Counted from the stretch's first letter, positions 1 through 7,295 are shown. The stretch: DNA of 34,838 bases from an uncultured Eubacteriales bacterium (GCA_958405585.1 CATYEP010000002.1:1-34838), one strand, 5' to 3'. Translations and numbers: made by a program. Notes: generated by a model not told the origin, from the sequence alone.

Positions 1-1107
1 AAATATACGGAAACAAAGATCGGCATACTGATTGTACAGATCGCTTTCACTGCCGAAAATACTGACGATTGCCTGCGGACAAAGTTCAAACAAAAGCATG
101 GAAACAGCTCCGACCACGATATTGGCAATCAAAACAAGTTTATAAGTCTTTTTCACGCGCGCGAAATCGCGGCTCCCGTAATTGAACCCCGCAATCGGCT
201 GACCACCCACGGCGATCCCTACCGAAAATGCGATCACGATCCCGAATACTTTCATGACGATACCGATGACGGCAAGCGGAATATCCGCACCGTATTCTGA
301 GACAGGCCCGACCACACCGATCATGTTGTTCGCCACGGCAATAATGACAACGATGGAAATCTGCGTGATCAGAGAAGAAAGTCCGAGTTGGCTTACCTTC
401 CAGACATTCTTTGCCCCGAAACGGAAATCTTCTTTTGCAAGACGGAACTGTTTGGGTCGGATAAAATACAGGCAGGACATAACGCAGGATACGACCTGAC
501 CGACCACCGTGGCGATCGCCGCACCCGTTACACCCCATTTGAGCACAAAGACGGCGATCGGATCCAATATCAGATTCAATACGGCACCCACAACCGTCGC
601 AGCCATGGCATATCCGGGCGCTCCGTCCGCACGGATCATGCCGTTTACGCCCGACGTCAGCACATAAAAAGGGATCCCCGTCAGAATCACAAAAAAGTAA
701 TCCGCCGCATACGTATGCGAATCAGGGGTAACCCCGAACAACGTGAGAATGGGTTCAAATGCCACATACCCGATCACCGTCAGCAAAACACCTGCACACA
801 GCGAAACGATCAGCGAGATCCAGCCGCAACGGTTTCCCGTACTCCTGTCCCCTTTCCCCAAAGACAGACTTAAAAGCGCCGCCGCGCCGTCCCCGATCAA
901 AAGCGCCACAGCCAGCGCGATCACCGTAAAGGGATAAACGACGTTTGTCGCCGCATTTCCCAAATACCCCACACTCTGCCCGATAAACACCTGGTCTACG
1001 ATGTTGTACAATGCGCTTACCAGCATGGACAACACACAGGGTACCGAAAACTTTAACTAAAGTTTTCCGATCGGCTGCGTTCCCAAAAAATTTTCATGTT
1101 CACTCAT
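1..1107 (-). CDS. MATE family efflux transporter, interrupted by an in-frame TAG and cut by the window edge
   Basis: Reading the minus strand from the ATG at 1107, the frame gives MSEHENFLGTQPIGKL, a stop, then LKFSVP and a long membrane protein containing NIVDQVFIGQSVGYLGN and VGGQPIGFNYGSR, both typical of the MATE family of Na+/H+-driven multidrug exporters. About 369 codons of a usual 440-460 are present; the C-terminus lies beyond position 1. The only stop in the frame is TAG at 1057-1059 (codon 17), at a spot where relatives have a leucine (GKLLLKF), so one base change from TTG explains it. The rest of the frame is open to the edge. A GGGAG ribosome-binding site lies about 10 bases before the ATG. 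Translation could restart at the in-frame ATG at 1024-1026, but that would lose the start of the first helix. It may be a recent pseudogene, a sequencing error or a restart; the family call is firm. Confidence 0.85.
1057..1059 (-). other. In-frame amber codon in the MATE gene
   Basis: The minus strand reads GGA AAA CTT TAG TTA AAG TTT here, interrupting an otherwise open MATE frame after the conserved PIGKL motif. No frameshift is needed on either side. A single T-to-A change at the middle base of TTG (Leu) would create it. Confidence 0.85.
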
Positions 1108-1320
1108 ATTTCTATACATCTCCCTGCTTATCGGATTCTTCTTCCTTACCCTCTCCGATAAACCATAAAATAAAACCATTTGAGTCGGGCAACAATCAAA
1201 TCTGATTTACCGAAAGCAAATTCTATCTTGTGCCCGTTGCGATCTGCCCCGAAACATGACGCAGTACCGCCCCCAAACGCAGGCACGCTTTTTACGCAAA
1301 AAAGTTTCAATCACAAAAAT
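1108..1320. other. Untranslated stretch between the leader terminator and the MATE start
   Basis: About 210 bases lie between the leader terminator and the MATE start codon. No convincing reading frame is seen on either strand; the short frames here show no family features. Its length is unusual for a region between a terminator and the gene it would control. Confidence 0.5.
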
Positions 1321-1326
1321 CTAAGC

Positions 1327-1362
1327 ACAAAAAAAGTGCGCAGTCTGCTTCAGACCACGCAC
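1327..1362 (-). terminator. Intrinsic terminator of the leader RNA
   Basis: On the minus strand a 12-bp helix (1336-1347 with 1351-1362; two G-U wobbles, otherwise perfect) with loop AAG is followed by seven T residues at 1329-1335. It lies about 95 bases after a strong promoter and 220 bases before the MATE start, so it either ends a small RNA or attenuates the MATE gene. Confidence 0.85.
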
Positions 1363-1418
1363 CAAATTTACTTTGATTGGACTTACGTCTACGCCGGATT
1401 GGCACCATTCATATTTCT
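1363..1418 (-). ncRNA. Structured leader RNA, candidate riboswitch or small RNA upstream of the MATE gene
   Basis: A strong promoter (1424-1452) drives a transcript of about 95 bases ending at a 12-bp terminator (1327-1362). The minus-strand RNA between them contains GCC-AAUCC-GGC and GAC-GUAA-GUC, two small hairpins, the second capped by a GNRA-type tetraloop. UAGAC near the second hairpin could also pair with GUCUG in the left terminator arm, so a switch between two folds is possible. The next gene downstream is a MATE exporter. Promoter, compact aptamer, terminator and MATE gene in Clostridia is the layout of the guanidine-IV (mepA-motif) riboswitch. I infer this class from context and size, not from a remembered consensus. 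A stand-alone small RNA is the alternative. Confidence 0.5.
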
Positions 1419-1423
1419 GTTTT

Positions 1424-1452
1424 ATTATAACATTCTTTTCGCGCAAAGTCAA
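1424..1452 (-). promoter_or_regulatory. SigA-type promoter for the leader RNA and MATE gene
   Basis: On the minus strand TTGACT (1447-1452) is followed after exactly 17 bases by TATAAT (1424-1429). This is close to the vegetative consensus and fixes the leader start near 1417. Confidence 0.85.
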
Positions 1453-1694
1453 CCTGCATCCCCATACTCCCGCCAAATTGGAGTTATAGTGTAAAAATAC
1501 CACAAACAGAATGTAAAACAACCACAGGTCTTGACAACTTTCCTGCCTTTTCAAACCCTGATAAACTTTCTGTTCCGCGTATTTTCCCCTGCATTATAAA
1601 ACGTTTCCGACTTTTCAGGCTTCCCTACGCTATAAGCCGATCCACTGCAAAAAATCGGGGAGCATTCTGTACATACAGAGGCCTACGGTGCGCC
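1453..1694. other. Intergenic stretch downstream of the Fe-S operon
   Basis: No gene seen. It holds a small TCTGTA/TACAGA inverted repeat near 1665-1680 without a T-run. I find no clear terminator for the Fe-S operon that ends at 1695. Confidence 0.4.
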
Positions 1695-2189
1695 TTAGGG
1701 TATGTCTTTGCGGATCAGGCGTTTGCCCGTCCATTCATCGACCGTTACTTTAATGACGGTCGTAATCGCCAATGCTTTTGCGGAAAACATTTCATCCGAA
1801 AACGTTTCGTCCGTATAGTGTGCCATCAAAACTTTCAGTCCGTGCAGACGCTTTTCAGCTTCCGTTACAATTTCCGCCTTCCCCTTACCACTCACACTTT
1901 CGTAATCCGTCGTATATCCGCAGGGTGCCACGCCTTTATTGAACACGCGCAACATGGTATACGCACAAAACCCCACCTCGTTATTTTTTTTGAGAAGTTC
2001 CAGTTTTTTCCCTTCCAAAGCGCAGTGAAAATACAGCACAAGGTTTCCGTCCTGTTCTTCCGCTCCAAAATTTAAAGGCACGAGATACGGACCGTCCTGT
2101 TCTTGGAAAGCCAACGTCATGCTGCCGCAACGCATCAGAATTTGCATTTTTTCTTGAAAATTCACCACTTCCCGTTCGGATTTTCGCAT
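1695..2189 (-). CDS. Pyridoxamine 5'-phosphate oxidase-like flavin-binding protein (NimA-like)
   Basis: This 164-residue protein has the split-barrel FMN-binding fold of the PNPOx-like superfamily. The N-terminal REVVNFQEKMQILMRCGSM, the strand YLVPLNFG and the helper segment LYFHCALEGKKLELLKKNNEVGF match small proteins annotated as pyridoxamine 5'-phosphate oxidase family or 5-nitroimidazole-reductase NimA-like. It is cytosolic. True substrates are usually unknown; most such proteins bind FMN or F420 and reduce small electron-poor compounds. It follows nifU by 15 bases, so it is probably the last gene of the Rrf2-nifS-nifU operon, starting at the ATG at 2187-2189 after an AAGGCGG ribosome-binding site. 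The family is certain, the reaction is not. Confidence 0.85.
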   Translation of the reverse strand: MRKSEREVVNFQEKMQILMRCGSMTLAFQEQDGPYLVPLNFGAEEQDGNLVLYFHCALEGKKLELLKKNNEVGFCAYTMLRVFNKGVAPCGYTTDYESVSGKGKAEIVTEAEKRLHGLKVLMAHYTDETFSDEMFSAKALAITTVIKVTVDEWTGKRLIRKDIP

Positions 2190-2204
2190 AACGTACCCGC
2201 CTTG

Positions 2205-2576
2205 TTACGACAATGATTTCTTTTTATAGTCTTCGATCGCCGCTTTGATCGCCTGCTCCGCCAAAACAGAACAATGGATCTTCTGCGGAGGAAGTCCGCC
2301 CAGAACTTCGATAACTTTTTTATTTGTAACTTCCAGCGCCTGATCGACGGTCATGCCCTTGATCATTTCCGTCGCGGTGGAAGAAGTGGCGATCGCCGCC
2401 GCACAGCCAAACGTCTTGAATTTTGCGTCCGTGATGACCCCGTCCTTTACTTTTATAAAAACCTGCATGATATCGCCGCACGCTTCGCTGCCGATCATGC
2501 CCATACCGTCATAATTTTCGATTTCTCCGACATTTTTCGGATTCTGAAATGCTTCCATGACTTTTTCTGTATACAT
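2205..2576 (-). CDS. nifU: Iron-sulfur cluster scaffold protein, NifU/IscU type
   Basis: This 123-residue protein is a single IscU-like domain that holds a nascent Fe-S cluster built with sulfur from the cysteine desulfurase and passes it to target proteins. The three ligand cysteines are in place: C33 in GSEACGD (with the adjacent Asp35), C58 in TFGCAAA and C102 in KIHCSVLAEQ. The length is that of the stand-alone scaffold found with Rrf2 and NifS in Clostridia. It lacks the C-terminal thioredoxin-like domain of full NifU and the SufU insertion. It starts 2 bases after the nifS stop; its AGGAG site overlaps the end of nifS, which indicates coupled translation. Whether to call it nifU or iscU is a matter of naming. 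Confidence 0.95.
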   Translation of the reverse strand: MYTEKVMEAFQNPKNVGEIENYDGMGMIGSEACGDIMQVFIKVKDGVITDAKFKTFGCAAAIATSSTATEMIKGMTVDQALEVTNKKVIEVLGGLPPQKIHCSVLAEQAIKAAIEDYKKKSLS

Positions 2577-2578
2577 TT

Positions 2579-3772
2579 TTATATCTCCTTCTCGAATACT
2601 TCGTTTTTCAGATCTTTAGGAAAAAGCGGCGAAAGCGCGCGCAGTTTTACGACGATCTCCTTGAGTTTATCCACCGCATAATCGACCTGTTCGGGCGTAT
2701 TGCGGCTTCCGAACGAAAAGCGTATGCTGCCATGCGCCAATCCCTCCGGTACGCCCATCGAAAGCAGCACATGCGACGGTTCCAAAGATCCGGAAGAACA
2801 CGCCGAACCGCTGGATACGGCGATCCCCGCAAGATCCAGACTGAACAGGAGCGACTCCCCTTCAATATAACGGAAAGAAAAATTCGCGTTGGCAGGAAGT
2901 CTGTCGGTCGGATGTCCGTTCAGCTTTACATACGGTATCTCTTTGGTCACGCGCGAAATAAACCGATCGCGCAGCGATGTGACATACGCCGCATTTTCAA
3001 CGAGTTTTTCCTGCGACAGGCGCAACGCCTCCGCCATACCTACGATTGCAGGGACATTCGTCGTACCGCCGCGCATTCCGCGTTCCTGATGCCCGCCCGT
3101 TATGATCTTTCCGATCTTCAGTCCCGAACGGACATACAGCACGCCGATCCCTTTCGGTCCGTAAAATTTATGTGCCGAAAAAGACAGCATATCCACCGCA
3201 GGCGACTTTACGTTGATCGGCAAAGCACCCGCCGCCTGCACCGCATCCGTAAAGAATACAATGCCGCGCTCCTTTGCAAACGCCGAAATTTCCGCGATCG
3301 GCTGGAGCGTACCCACTTCGTTGTTTGCCGTCATAACACCGATAAATACCGTGTCGCTCCGTACCGCCTTTTTCAGCTTCTCCAGATCCACCTTTCCATA
3401 CTCGTCCACTTCCGCAAACGTTACTTCAAACCCTTCCTTGATGAGTTCCTTTGCCGTCGCGATCATGGCAGGATGCTCCACTGCGCTCACAATCAGATGT
3501 CTGCCGCGGTCTTTGTATGCGTGTGCCGCGCCGCGCAGCGCCCAGTTGTCCGCTTCTGTGCCGCCCGACGTAAAATAGATCTCCGCAGGTTTCGCCCCGA
3601 TCACCTTTGCAATCGTGTCCCGCGCTTCATCCACCGCGGCGACCGTCTCTCTTCCAAACCAGTGCTGCGAATTCGGATTTCCGAATTTATCCGTAAAATA
3701 CGGCAACATCTTTTCCAGCACGCGCCTGTCCACAGGCGTCGTTGCCGCATGATCAAAATATATGTGTTCCAT
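2579..3772 (-). CDS. nifS: Cysteine desulfurase (NifS/IscS family)
   Basis: A 397-residue PLP enzyme that converts cysteine to alanine and hands persulfide sulfur to the NifU scaffold encoded next to it. It begins MEHIYFDHAATTPVDRR, the standard start of the family. His100 (VEHPA) and Lys202 (SAHKFYGPKG) form the PLP site, and the catalytic cysteine is C325 in SSGSACSSGS. I chose the ATG at 3772 because an AAAGGAG site lies 9 bases upstream and the family begins there; upstream in-frame ATGs would run into the regulator gene. It lies 55 bases after the Rrf2 gene and 2 bases before nifU, within one operon. Confidence 0.95.
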   Translation of the reverse strand: MEHIYFDHAATTPVDRRVLEKMLPYFTDKFGNPNSQHWFGRETVAAVDEARDTIAKVIGAKPAEIYFTSGGTEADNWALRGAAHAYKDRGRHLIVSAVEHPAMIATAKELIKEGFEVTFAEVDEYGKVDLEKLKKAVRSDTVFIGVMTANNEVGTLQPIAEISAFAKERGIVFFTDAVQAAGALPINVKSPAVDMLSFSAHKFYGPKGIGVLYVRSGLKIGKIITGGHQERGMRGGTTNVPAIVGMAEALRLSQEKLVENAAYVTSLRDRFISRVTKEIPYVKLNGHPTDRLPANANFSFRYIEGESLLFSLDLAGIAVSSGSACSSGSLEPSHVLLSMGVPEGLAHGSIRFSFGSRNTPEQVDYAVDKLKEIVVKLRALSPLFPKDLKNEVFEKEI

Positions 3773-3827
3773 TGCCCGTTTCTCCTTTTGCAATGCCGTT
3801 GTCTTTTCTTTTTGATTTCTTCTACCT

Positions 3828-4313
3828 TTACATCGCCCTGCATTGACAAGTCTTTGCAGTATCCGTTTCGCATTGGCAACTGTGTGCATGTTCCGCCGTA
3901 TTGCACTTGCAGACCCCCACTTCGCTGTGATCATCCAGCATCGACTGCAACGTCATCGAGTCCAGTACCTCGTTTATCCCCGCATACAGTTTGCGCCATA
4001 CCGCCCCCGTCGCACACTTTTGACACGTAGACGTGATGCAGTCCGCTATTTCCATGTTGTCCTCCAACGCCCGCGCTATATCCCCGATCGTGATTTCTTT
4101 CGGAGCCCGCGTCAGTTTATAACCTCCCGATACGCCACGCTCTGCCGCTACGATCCCTTTACCCGCAAGCATGCGCATGATCTTTTCAATATATTTACTC
4201 GATACCGCTATCTCCTTTTCCAGCACCGACGCACTCACACACCTGTTCGGATAATTCTGCGCCAATAAAAAACACGCCTTCAGCCCATATTGCGATTTCG
4301 ATGAAAGTCTCAT
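3828..4313 (-). CDS. Rrf2/IscR-family transcriptional regulator with a cysteine-rich tail
   Basis: A 161-residue winged-helix repressor. The N-terminus MRLSSKSQYGLKACFLLAQN and the wing GVSGGYKLTRAPKEITIGDI are standard for Rrf2 proteins. C92, C97 and C100 (ADCITSTCQKCA) occupy the IscR cluster-binding region, so it probably senses Fe-S status and controls the downstream nifS-nifU genes. Unusual is a C-terminal extension with three CxC pairs: C135/C137, C146/C148 and C156/C158, spaced by short hydrophilic segments with histidines, which suggests a second metal-binding site. The start at 4313 is chosen over the ATG at 4319 because AGGAGG lies 8 bases before it and only 2 before the other. A perfect inverted repeat just downstream of the -10 box fits autoregulation. 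Confidence 0.9.
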   Translation of the reverse strand: MRLSSKSQYGLKACFLLAQNYPNRCVSASVLEKEIAVSSKYIEKIMRMLAGKGIVAAERGVSGGYKLTRAPKEITIGDIARALEDNMEIADCITSTCQKCATGAVWRKLYAGINEVLDSMTLQSMLDDHSEVGVCKCNTAEHAHSCQCETDTAKTCQCRAM

Positions 4314-4355
4314 TCTCATAACCTCCTTTTGTCTCGCTCTTCCGACATTTTTAAT

Positions 4356-4374
4356 TGCAACCATTTTAGTTGCA
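4356..4374. promoter_or_regulatory. Inverted repeat TGCAAC-N7-GTTGCA, likely Rrf2 operator
   Basis: A perfect 6-bp inverted repeat (4356-4361 and 4369-4374, 7-base spacer) sits a few bases downstream of the -10 box of the Rrf2 operon, across the transcription start. This is a classic repressor site. The match to the adjacent Rrf2 protein is inferred from position. Confidence 0.6.
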
Positions 4375-4377
4375 TTT

Positions 4378-4406
4378 ATTATAGCGCAGCAAACCAGTTT
4401 CGTCAA
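4378..4406 (-). promoter_or_regulatory. SigA-type promoter of the Rrf2-nifS-nifU operon
   Basis: On the minus strand TTGACG (4401-4406), a 17-base spacer and TATAAT (4378-4383). The transcript would start near 4371, inside the inverted repeat at 4356-4374. Confidence 0.85.
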
Positions 4407-4501
4407 TTATTTTTGCTCTACTTTTATTATTTTTTCTGAAAAACATAAACACGGGGCTTGCCGCCGCTAAAATGAGCGGCGAAGATTGGTCTTTTATATA
4501 G
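4407..4501. other. Intergenic stretch upstream of the Rrf2 promoter
   Basis: No gene seen. Holds a 7-bp GC-rich inverted repeat (CGCCGCT / AGCGGCG) near 4461-4481, without a T-run on either strand. Confidence 0.4.
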
Positions 4502-4605
4502 GCGACAGAACAGCAAGACGACAAGACGACAAGACGACAGGGCGGCAAAACGACAGGGCGGCAAAACGACAGGGCAGCAAAACGACAGGGCGACAAAACG
4601 ACTGC
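4502..4605. repeat. Minisatellite with 8-bp period that becomes a 16-bp unit
   Basis: Thirteen 8-bp units run without interruption. Units at 4518, 4526 and 4534 are ACGACAAG, ACGACAAG and ACGACAGG. From 4534 to 4597 the array is four 16-bp units of ACGACAGG followed by GCGGCAAA with one or two changes (GCAGCAAA, GCGACAAA). The period is not a multiple of three and the surrounding frames have no family features, so it is probably non-coding. Confidence 0.9.
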
Positions 4606-4634
4606 CGCCCTGCCCGAACCAACCTTTTGAAACA

Positions 4635-4688
4635 GTGCGGCGTCCCGCAAAACTATTTGCGGGACGCCGCACCCTGCTTTTTTTCAAA
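4635..4688 (+). terminator. Perfect 17-bp hairpin with T-run
   Basis: 4635-4651 pairs perfectly with 4656-4672 (loop ACTA); an eight-base T-run follows a few bases later on the plus strand. It has the shape of an intrinsic terminator for plus-strand transcription, yet no plus-strand gene is seen before it. It may end an unrecognised transcript crossing the minisatellite. Confidence 0.6.
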
Positions 4689-4795
4689 GACGCACCCATG
4701 CAAAGCCTTGGCAAGCAGTTTTTCTCTACTGTTTGCCGTTACCTGAAAGATAATACCGTATATTAAAATTCTTTCCGCACCACACCGCTGTTTAG

Positions 4796-4831
4796 AAAAA
4801 AAGTATTCCCGCACAAACTTTTGTGCGGGAA
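4796..4831 (-). terminator. Terminator of queH
   Basis: On the minus strand an 11-bp stem (TTCCCGCACAA with TTGTGCGGGAA, 4806-4831) is followed by TAC and a seven-base T-run at 4796-4802. It lies 40 bases after the queH stop. Confidence 0.85.
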
Positions 4832-4870
4832 AAAAGTATGCTTTTTAAGATAAGTTTTTTATAAAAAAAT

Positions 4871-5476
4871 TCAGGATCGTTGTTTTGTCCAGTCGGAAAA
4901 GATACAGCCGCAGTAATTCTGGCGGTACAATCCGTACTCGTTGGCGAGCTGAACGGAACGGAGGTAACCGTTCTGTTTTTTAAAATCGGAATACAGCCAG
5001 GCAACGCCGTACTTTTCCTGCAGTTCTTCCCCGATGGCATTGAGCCATGCGGAATTCTTGTGGGGACTCACAGACAGAGTGGAACAAAAATAATCAAAGC
5101 CCTGTTCGCTCGCAATACGGGCGGTAAAATCCAGGCGCAGTTTGTAACACGCATAACATCTCTTGCCGCCTTCGGGCTCCCCTTCCAGCCCCTTTGCCGC
5201 CGAGAAAAATTCCTGCGGATCGTACGGGCAGTCGAGAAAAGACGCCCAGCCCGTTTCCTTTAAAAAACGGATCTGCTCGCTTTTGCGCTTTTCGTATTCA
5301 GACGCATCCGTGATATTGGGATTGTAGAACAATACGGTAACGGAAAAATATTTTTTCAACGTTTCTATGCACCGCGAAGAACAGGGACCGCAGCAGCTGT
5401 GCAGTAAAAGTCTTTTCCCGTTTCCCGCATTTTCGCATATTTCCAGCATCCGTTTGTTATAATCGGGTTTATTCAT
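4871..5476 (-). CDS. queH: Epoxyqueuosine reductase QueH
   Basis: This 201-residue protein catalyses the last step of queuosine synthesis, reducing epoxyqueuosine to queuosine in the wobble position of GUN-anticodon tRNAs. It is the QueH (former DUF208) family, unrelated to the cobalamin enzyme QueG. Cysteines in the expected places: C28-C29 and C32 in HSCCGPC, C107 and C110 in RCYACYKLRL, and C189 and C191 in NYCGCIFS. These bind an Fe-S cluster and a second metal. The full family length is present. It stands alone; no other queuosine gene is in the window. Its -10 box lies so close to the ATG that the mRNA is probably leaderless, and no ribosome-binding site is seen. Confidence 0.93.
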   Translation of the reverse strand: MNKPDYNKRMLEICENAGNGKRLLLHSCCGPCSSRCIETLKKYFSVTVLFYNPNITDASEYEKRKSEQIRFLKETGWASFLDCPYDPQEFFSAAKGLEGEPEGGKRCYACYKLRLDFTARIASEQGFDYFCSTLSVSPHKNSAWLNAIGEELQEKYGVAWLYSDFKKQNGYLRSVQLANEYGLYRQNYCGCIFSDWTKQRS

Positions 5477-5482
5477 ACGACT

Positions 5483-5511
5483 ATTTTAACATGTTTTCCC
5501 AAAAAACGCAA
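5483..5511 (-). promoter_or_regulatory. Promoter of queH
   Basis: On the minus strand TTGCGT (5506-5511), a 17-base spacer and TAAAAT (5483-5488), with TG one base upstream of the -10 (extended -10). The predicted start falls at or next to the ATG at 5476. The -35 box overlaps the asnB terminator. Confidence 0.6.
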
Positions 5512-5543
5512 GCAGAGGGTGCGACACACAGCACCCTCTGCTT
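5501..5543 (-). terminator. Terminator of asnB
   Basis: A perfect 13-bp stem (5510-5522 with 5531-5543, 8-base loop) followed on the minus strand by GCG and six T residues (5501-5506), 17 bases after the asnB stop. Confidence 0.88.
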
Positions 5544-5559
5544 ACACATCTCATCTCGT

Positions 5560-7143
5560 TTATTTTCCGCTTTCTCCATAGTTGGAAAGTACGCGCGCAG
5601 ACGGGTCTTTCACGTTGCAGCCTTTCCAATGTTTGTTGGGCATCCAGAAATCTTTCACCATCCCTGCCTGACCGGGATAATATTTTTCAAAAATTTCCCG
5701 ATACAGCAGGCTTTCTTTCGTAAAAGGCTTTGCATGGTATGCGTATTTTTCTGCGATCTTTTTCCAGTCGCTGCCGTACTTTGTTTCCGCGTAATCCTTT
5801 AAATCGTCCACCATCGAATGTCCCACCGCATCCGAAAACGCCGCTTTTTCGCGCCAGAGTATCGTATCGGGCAAATAATCGCCCTCGAACGCCTTGCGGA
5901 GCAGATATTTTCCTTTTCCGTAACGGTTGAGTTTCCGTTCAGGTGAAACGTGCATGACATATTTCACAAAATCCAGATCGCCGAACGGAACGCGCGCTTC
6001 CATCGAGTTTACCGAAATACAGCGATCGGCACGCAATACGTCGTACATATGCAGTTCGCGCACGCGCTTTTGCGATTCTTTTTGGAATGCCTCCGCGTCC
6101 GGTGCGAAATCCGTATATTTGTAGCCGAACAACTCATCCGAAATTTCACCCGTGAGAAGAACGCGCACATCCGAGATCTCATGAATCTTTTTACAGAGCA
6201 GATACATCCCCATCGATGCGCGGATCGTCGTTATGTCAAACGTGCCAAGCAATTCTATGACCCTTTCCAAAGAAGAAAGTACCTCTTCCCGCGTCATAAA
6301 AATCTCCTGATGTATGCTTCCGAGGTATTTTGCCGCCTCCCGCGCGTATTTAAGGTCGATTGCGTCCTTATCCATCCCGATCGCAAACGTTTTGATGGGA
6401 CGGTTCAGGATCCGCGTTCCGATCGCGCAGACCAGCGAAGAATCCAGCCCGCCCGAAAGCAAAAAGCCCACCGGCGCATCCGCATCCAGACGCTTGCGCA
6501 CACCCTCGGTCAGCCTGATGCGGATGTTGCGGCAAATCGTTTCCAGATCGTCCGGCAAATATTCTTTGCTCTCGGCAATGTCGCAAAAACGATGGAATTT
6601 GCCTTTATAATAGTAATGCCCCGGAGGAAACGGACAAATCTCCCCTTCCACAAATCCGACGAGGTTTTTCGGTTCGCTCGCAAATACGATTTCTCCGCCG
6701 CTCAGCCTGCCGTAATACAGCGGACGAATCCCGATCGGATCGCGCGCGGCTATATATTCGTCCTTTTCCCCGTCGTACAAAACCATCGCAAATTCCGCAT
6801 CCAGCATGGAAAACATCTTTAATCCGTATTCGCGGTACAACGGCAGCAATATCTCGCAGTCGCTGTCCGATAAAAACGAATACCCCAGTTCTTCCAGATG
6901 CCGTTTCATCGGCCGGAATCCGTAAATTTCTCCGTTGCAGATCAGCTTATCTTTTCCCATCGCAAACGGCTGCATTCCGGCGGCATTCAGCCCCATGATC
7001 GCCAGCCTGTGAAACGCCATAAATCCCGACGGCGTCTTTTCAACTCTGCTCATATCCGGCCCGCGCGAAACCGTACGATAAAACCCGTCCAGCATCGCCT
7101 TCTGATCCGCTTTCCTTGTCGTACAACAAAAAATCGAACACAT
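5560..7143 (-). CDS. asnB: Glutamine-hydrolysing asparagine synthetase B
   Basis: A 527-residue enzyme that makes asparagine from aspartate, glutamine and ATP. The start at 7143 gives MCSIFCC, so after Met removal Cys2 becomes the N-terminal nucleophile of the class II glutaminase domain (about residues 2-190; CNGEIYGF and ARDPIGIRPLYYG are conserved). The synthetase domain has the ATP-pyrophosphatase loop SGGLDSSLVC and follows the AsnB pattern to the end. A GGGAG site lies 8 bases before this ATG; in-frame ATGs further upstream would bury the nucleophile. Length agrees with AsnB (about 550). The gene is single, with its own terminator, and lies about 200 bases downstream of a T-box leader, so it is expected to be switched on when tRNA-Asn is uncharged. 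Confidence 0.95.
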   Translation of the reverse strand: MCSIFCCTTRKADQKAMLDGFYRTVSRGPDMSRVEKTPSGFMAFHRLAIMGLNAAGMQPFAMGKDKLICNGEIYGFRPMKRHLEELGYSFLSDSDCEILLPLYREYGLKMFSMLDAEFAMVLYDGEKDEYIAARDPIGIRPLYYGRLSGGEIVFASEPKNLVGFVEGEICPFPPGHYYYKGKFHRFCDIAESKEYLPDDLETICRNIRIRLTEGVRKRLDADAPVGFLLSGGLDSSLVCAIGTRILNRPIKTFAIGMDKDAIDLKYAREAAKYLGSIHQEIFMTREEVLSSLERVIELLGTFDITTIRASMGMYLLCKKIHEISDVRVLLTGEISDELFGYKYTDFAPDAEAFQKESQKRVRELHMYDVLRADRCISVNSMEARVPFGDLDFVKYVMHVSPERKLNRYGKGKYLLRKAFEGDYLPDTILWREKAAFSDAVGHSMVDDLKDYAETKYGSDWKKIAEKYAYHAKPFTKESLLYREIFEKYYPGQAGMVKDFWMPNKHWKGCNVKDPSARVLSNYGESGK

Positions 7144-7295
7144 AATTTCTTCTCCCATACCTCCGCGCCACTTTCCAAAATCCGCACGGATCTTTTTCAT
7201 TTTTCCGCCGTTTCCGGCCTTCTCGTACCGTTACGGCGATTTGTTTGCCTTCCCTTCATACTATGCCCTTTTCAGGCCCTCGCATACTCTTTTGC
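7144..7295 (-). other. Leader segment between the T-box terminator and asnB
   Basis: Untranslated leader directly before asnB. The only notable structure is the GC-rich hairpin at its upstream end (7296-7339). No reading frame with support. Confidence 0.5.

Noticed and set aside
2732..4030. Long plus-strand open frame opposite nifS
   Set aside because: It is a shadow of nifS and the regulator, with an Arg/His-rich composition typical of antisense frames.
4486..4746. A short plus-strand reading frame through the minisatellite
   Set aside because: Low-complexity, no ribosome-binding site, and the 8-bp period gives no stable peptide repeat.
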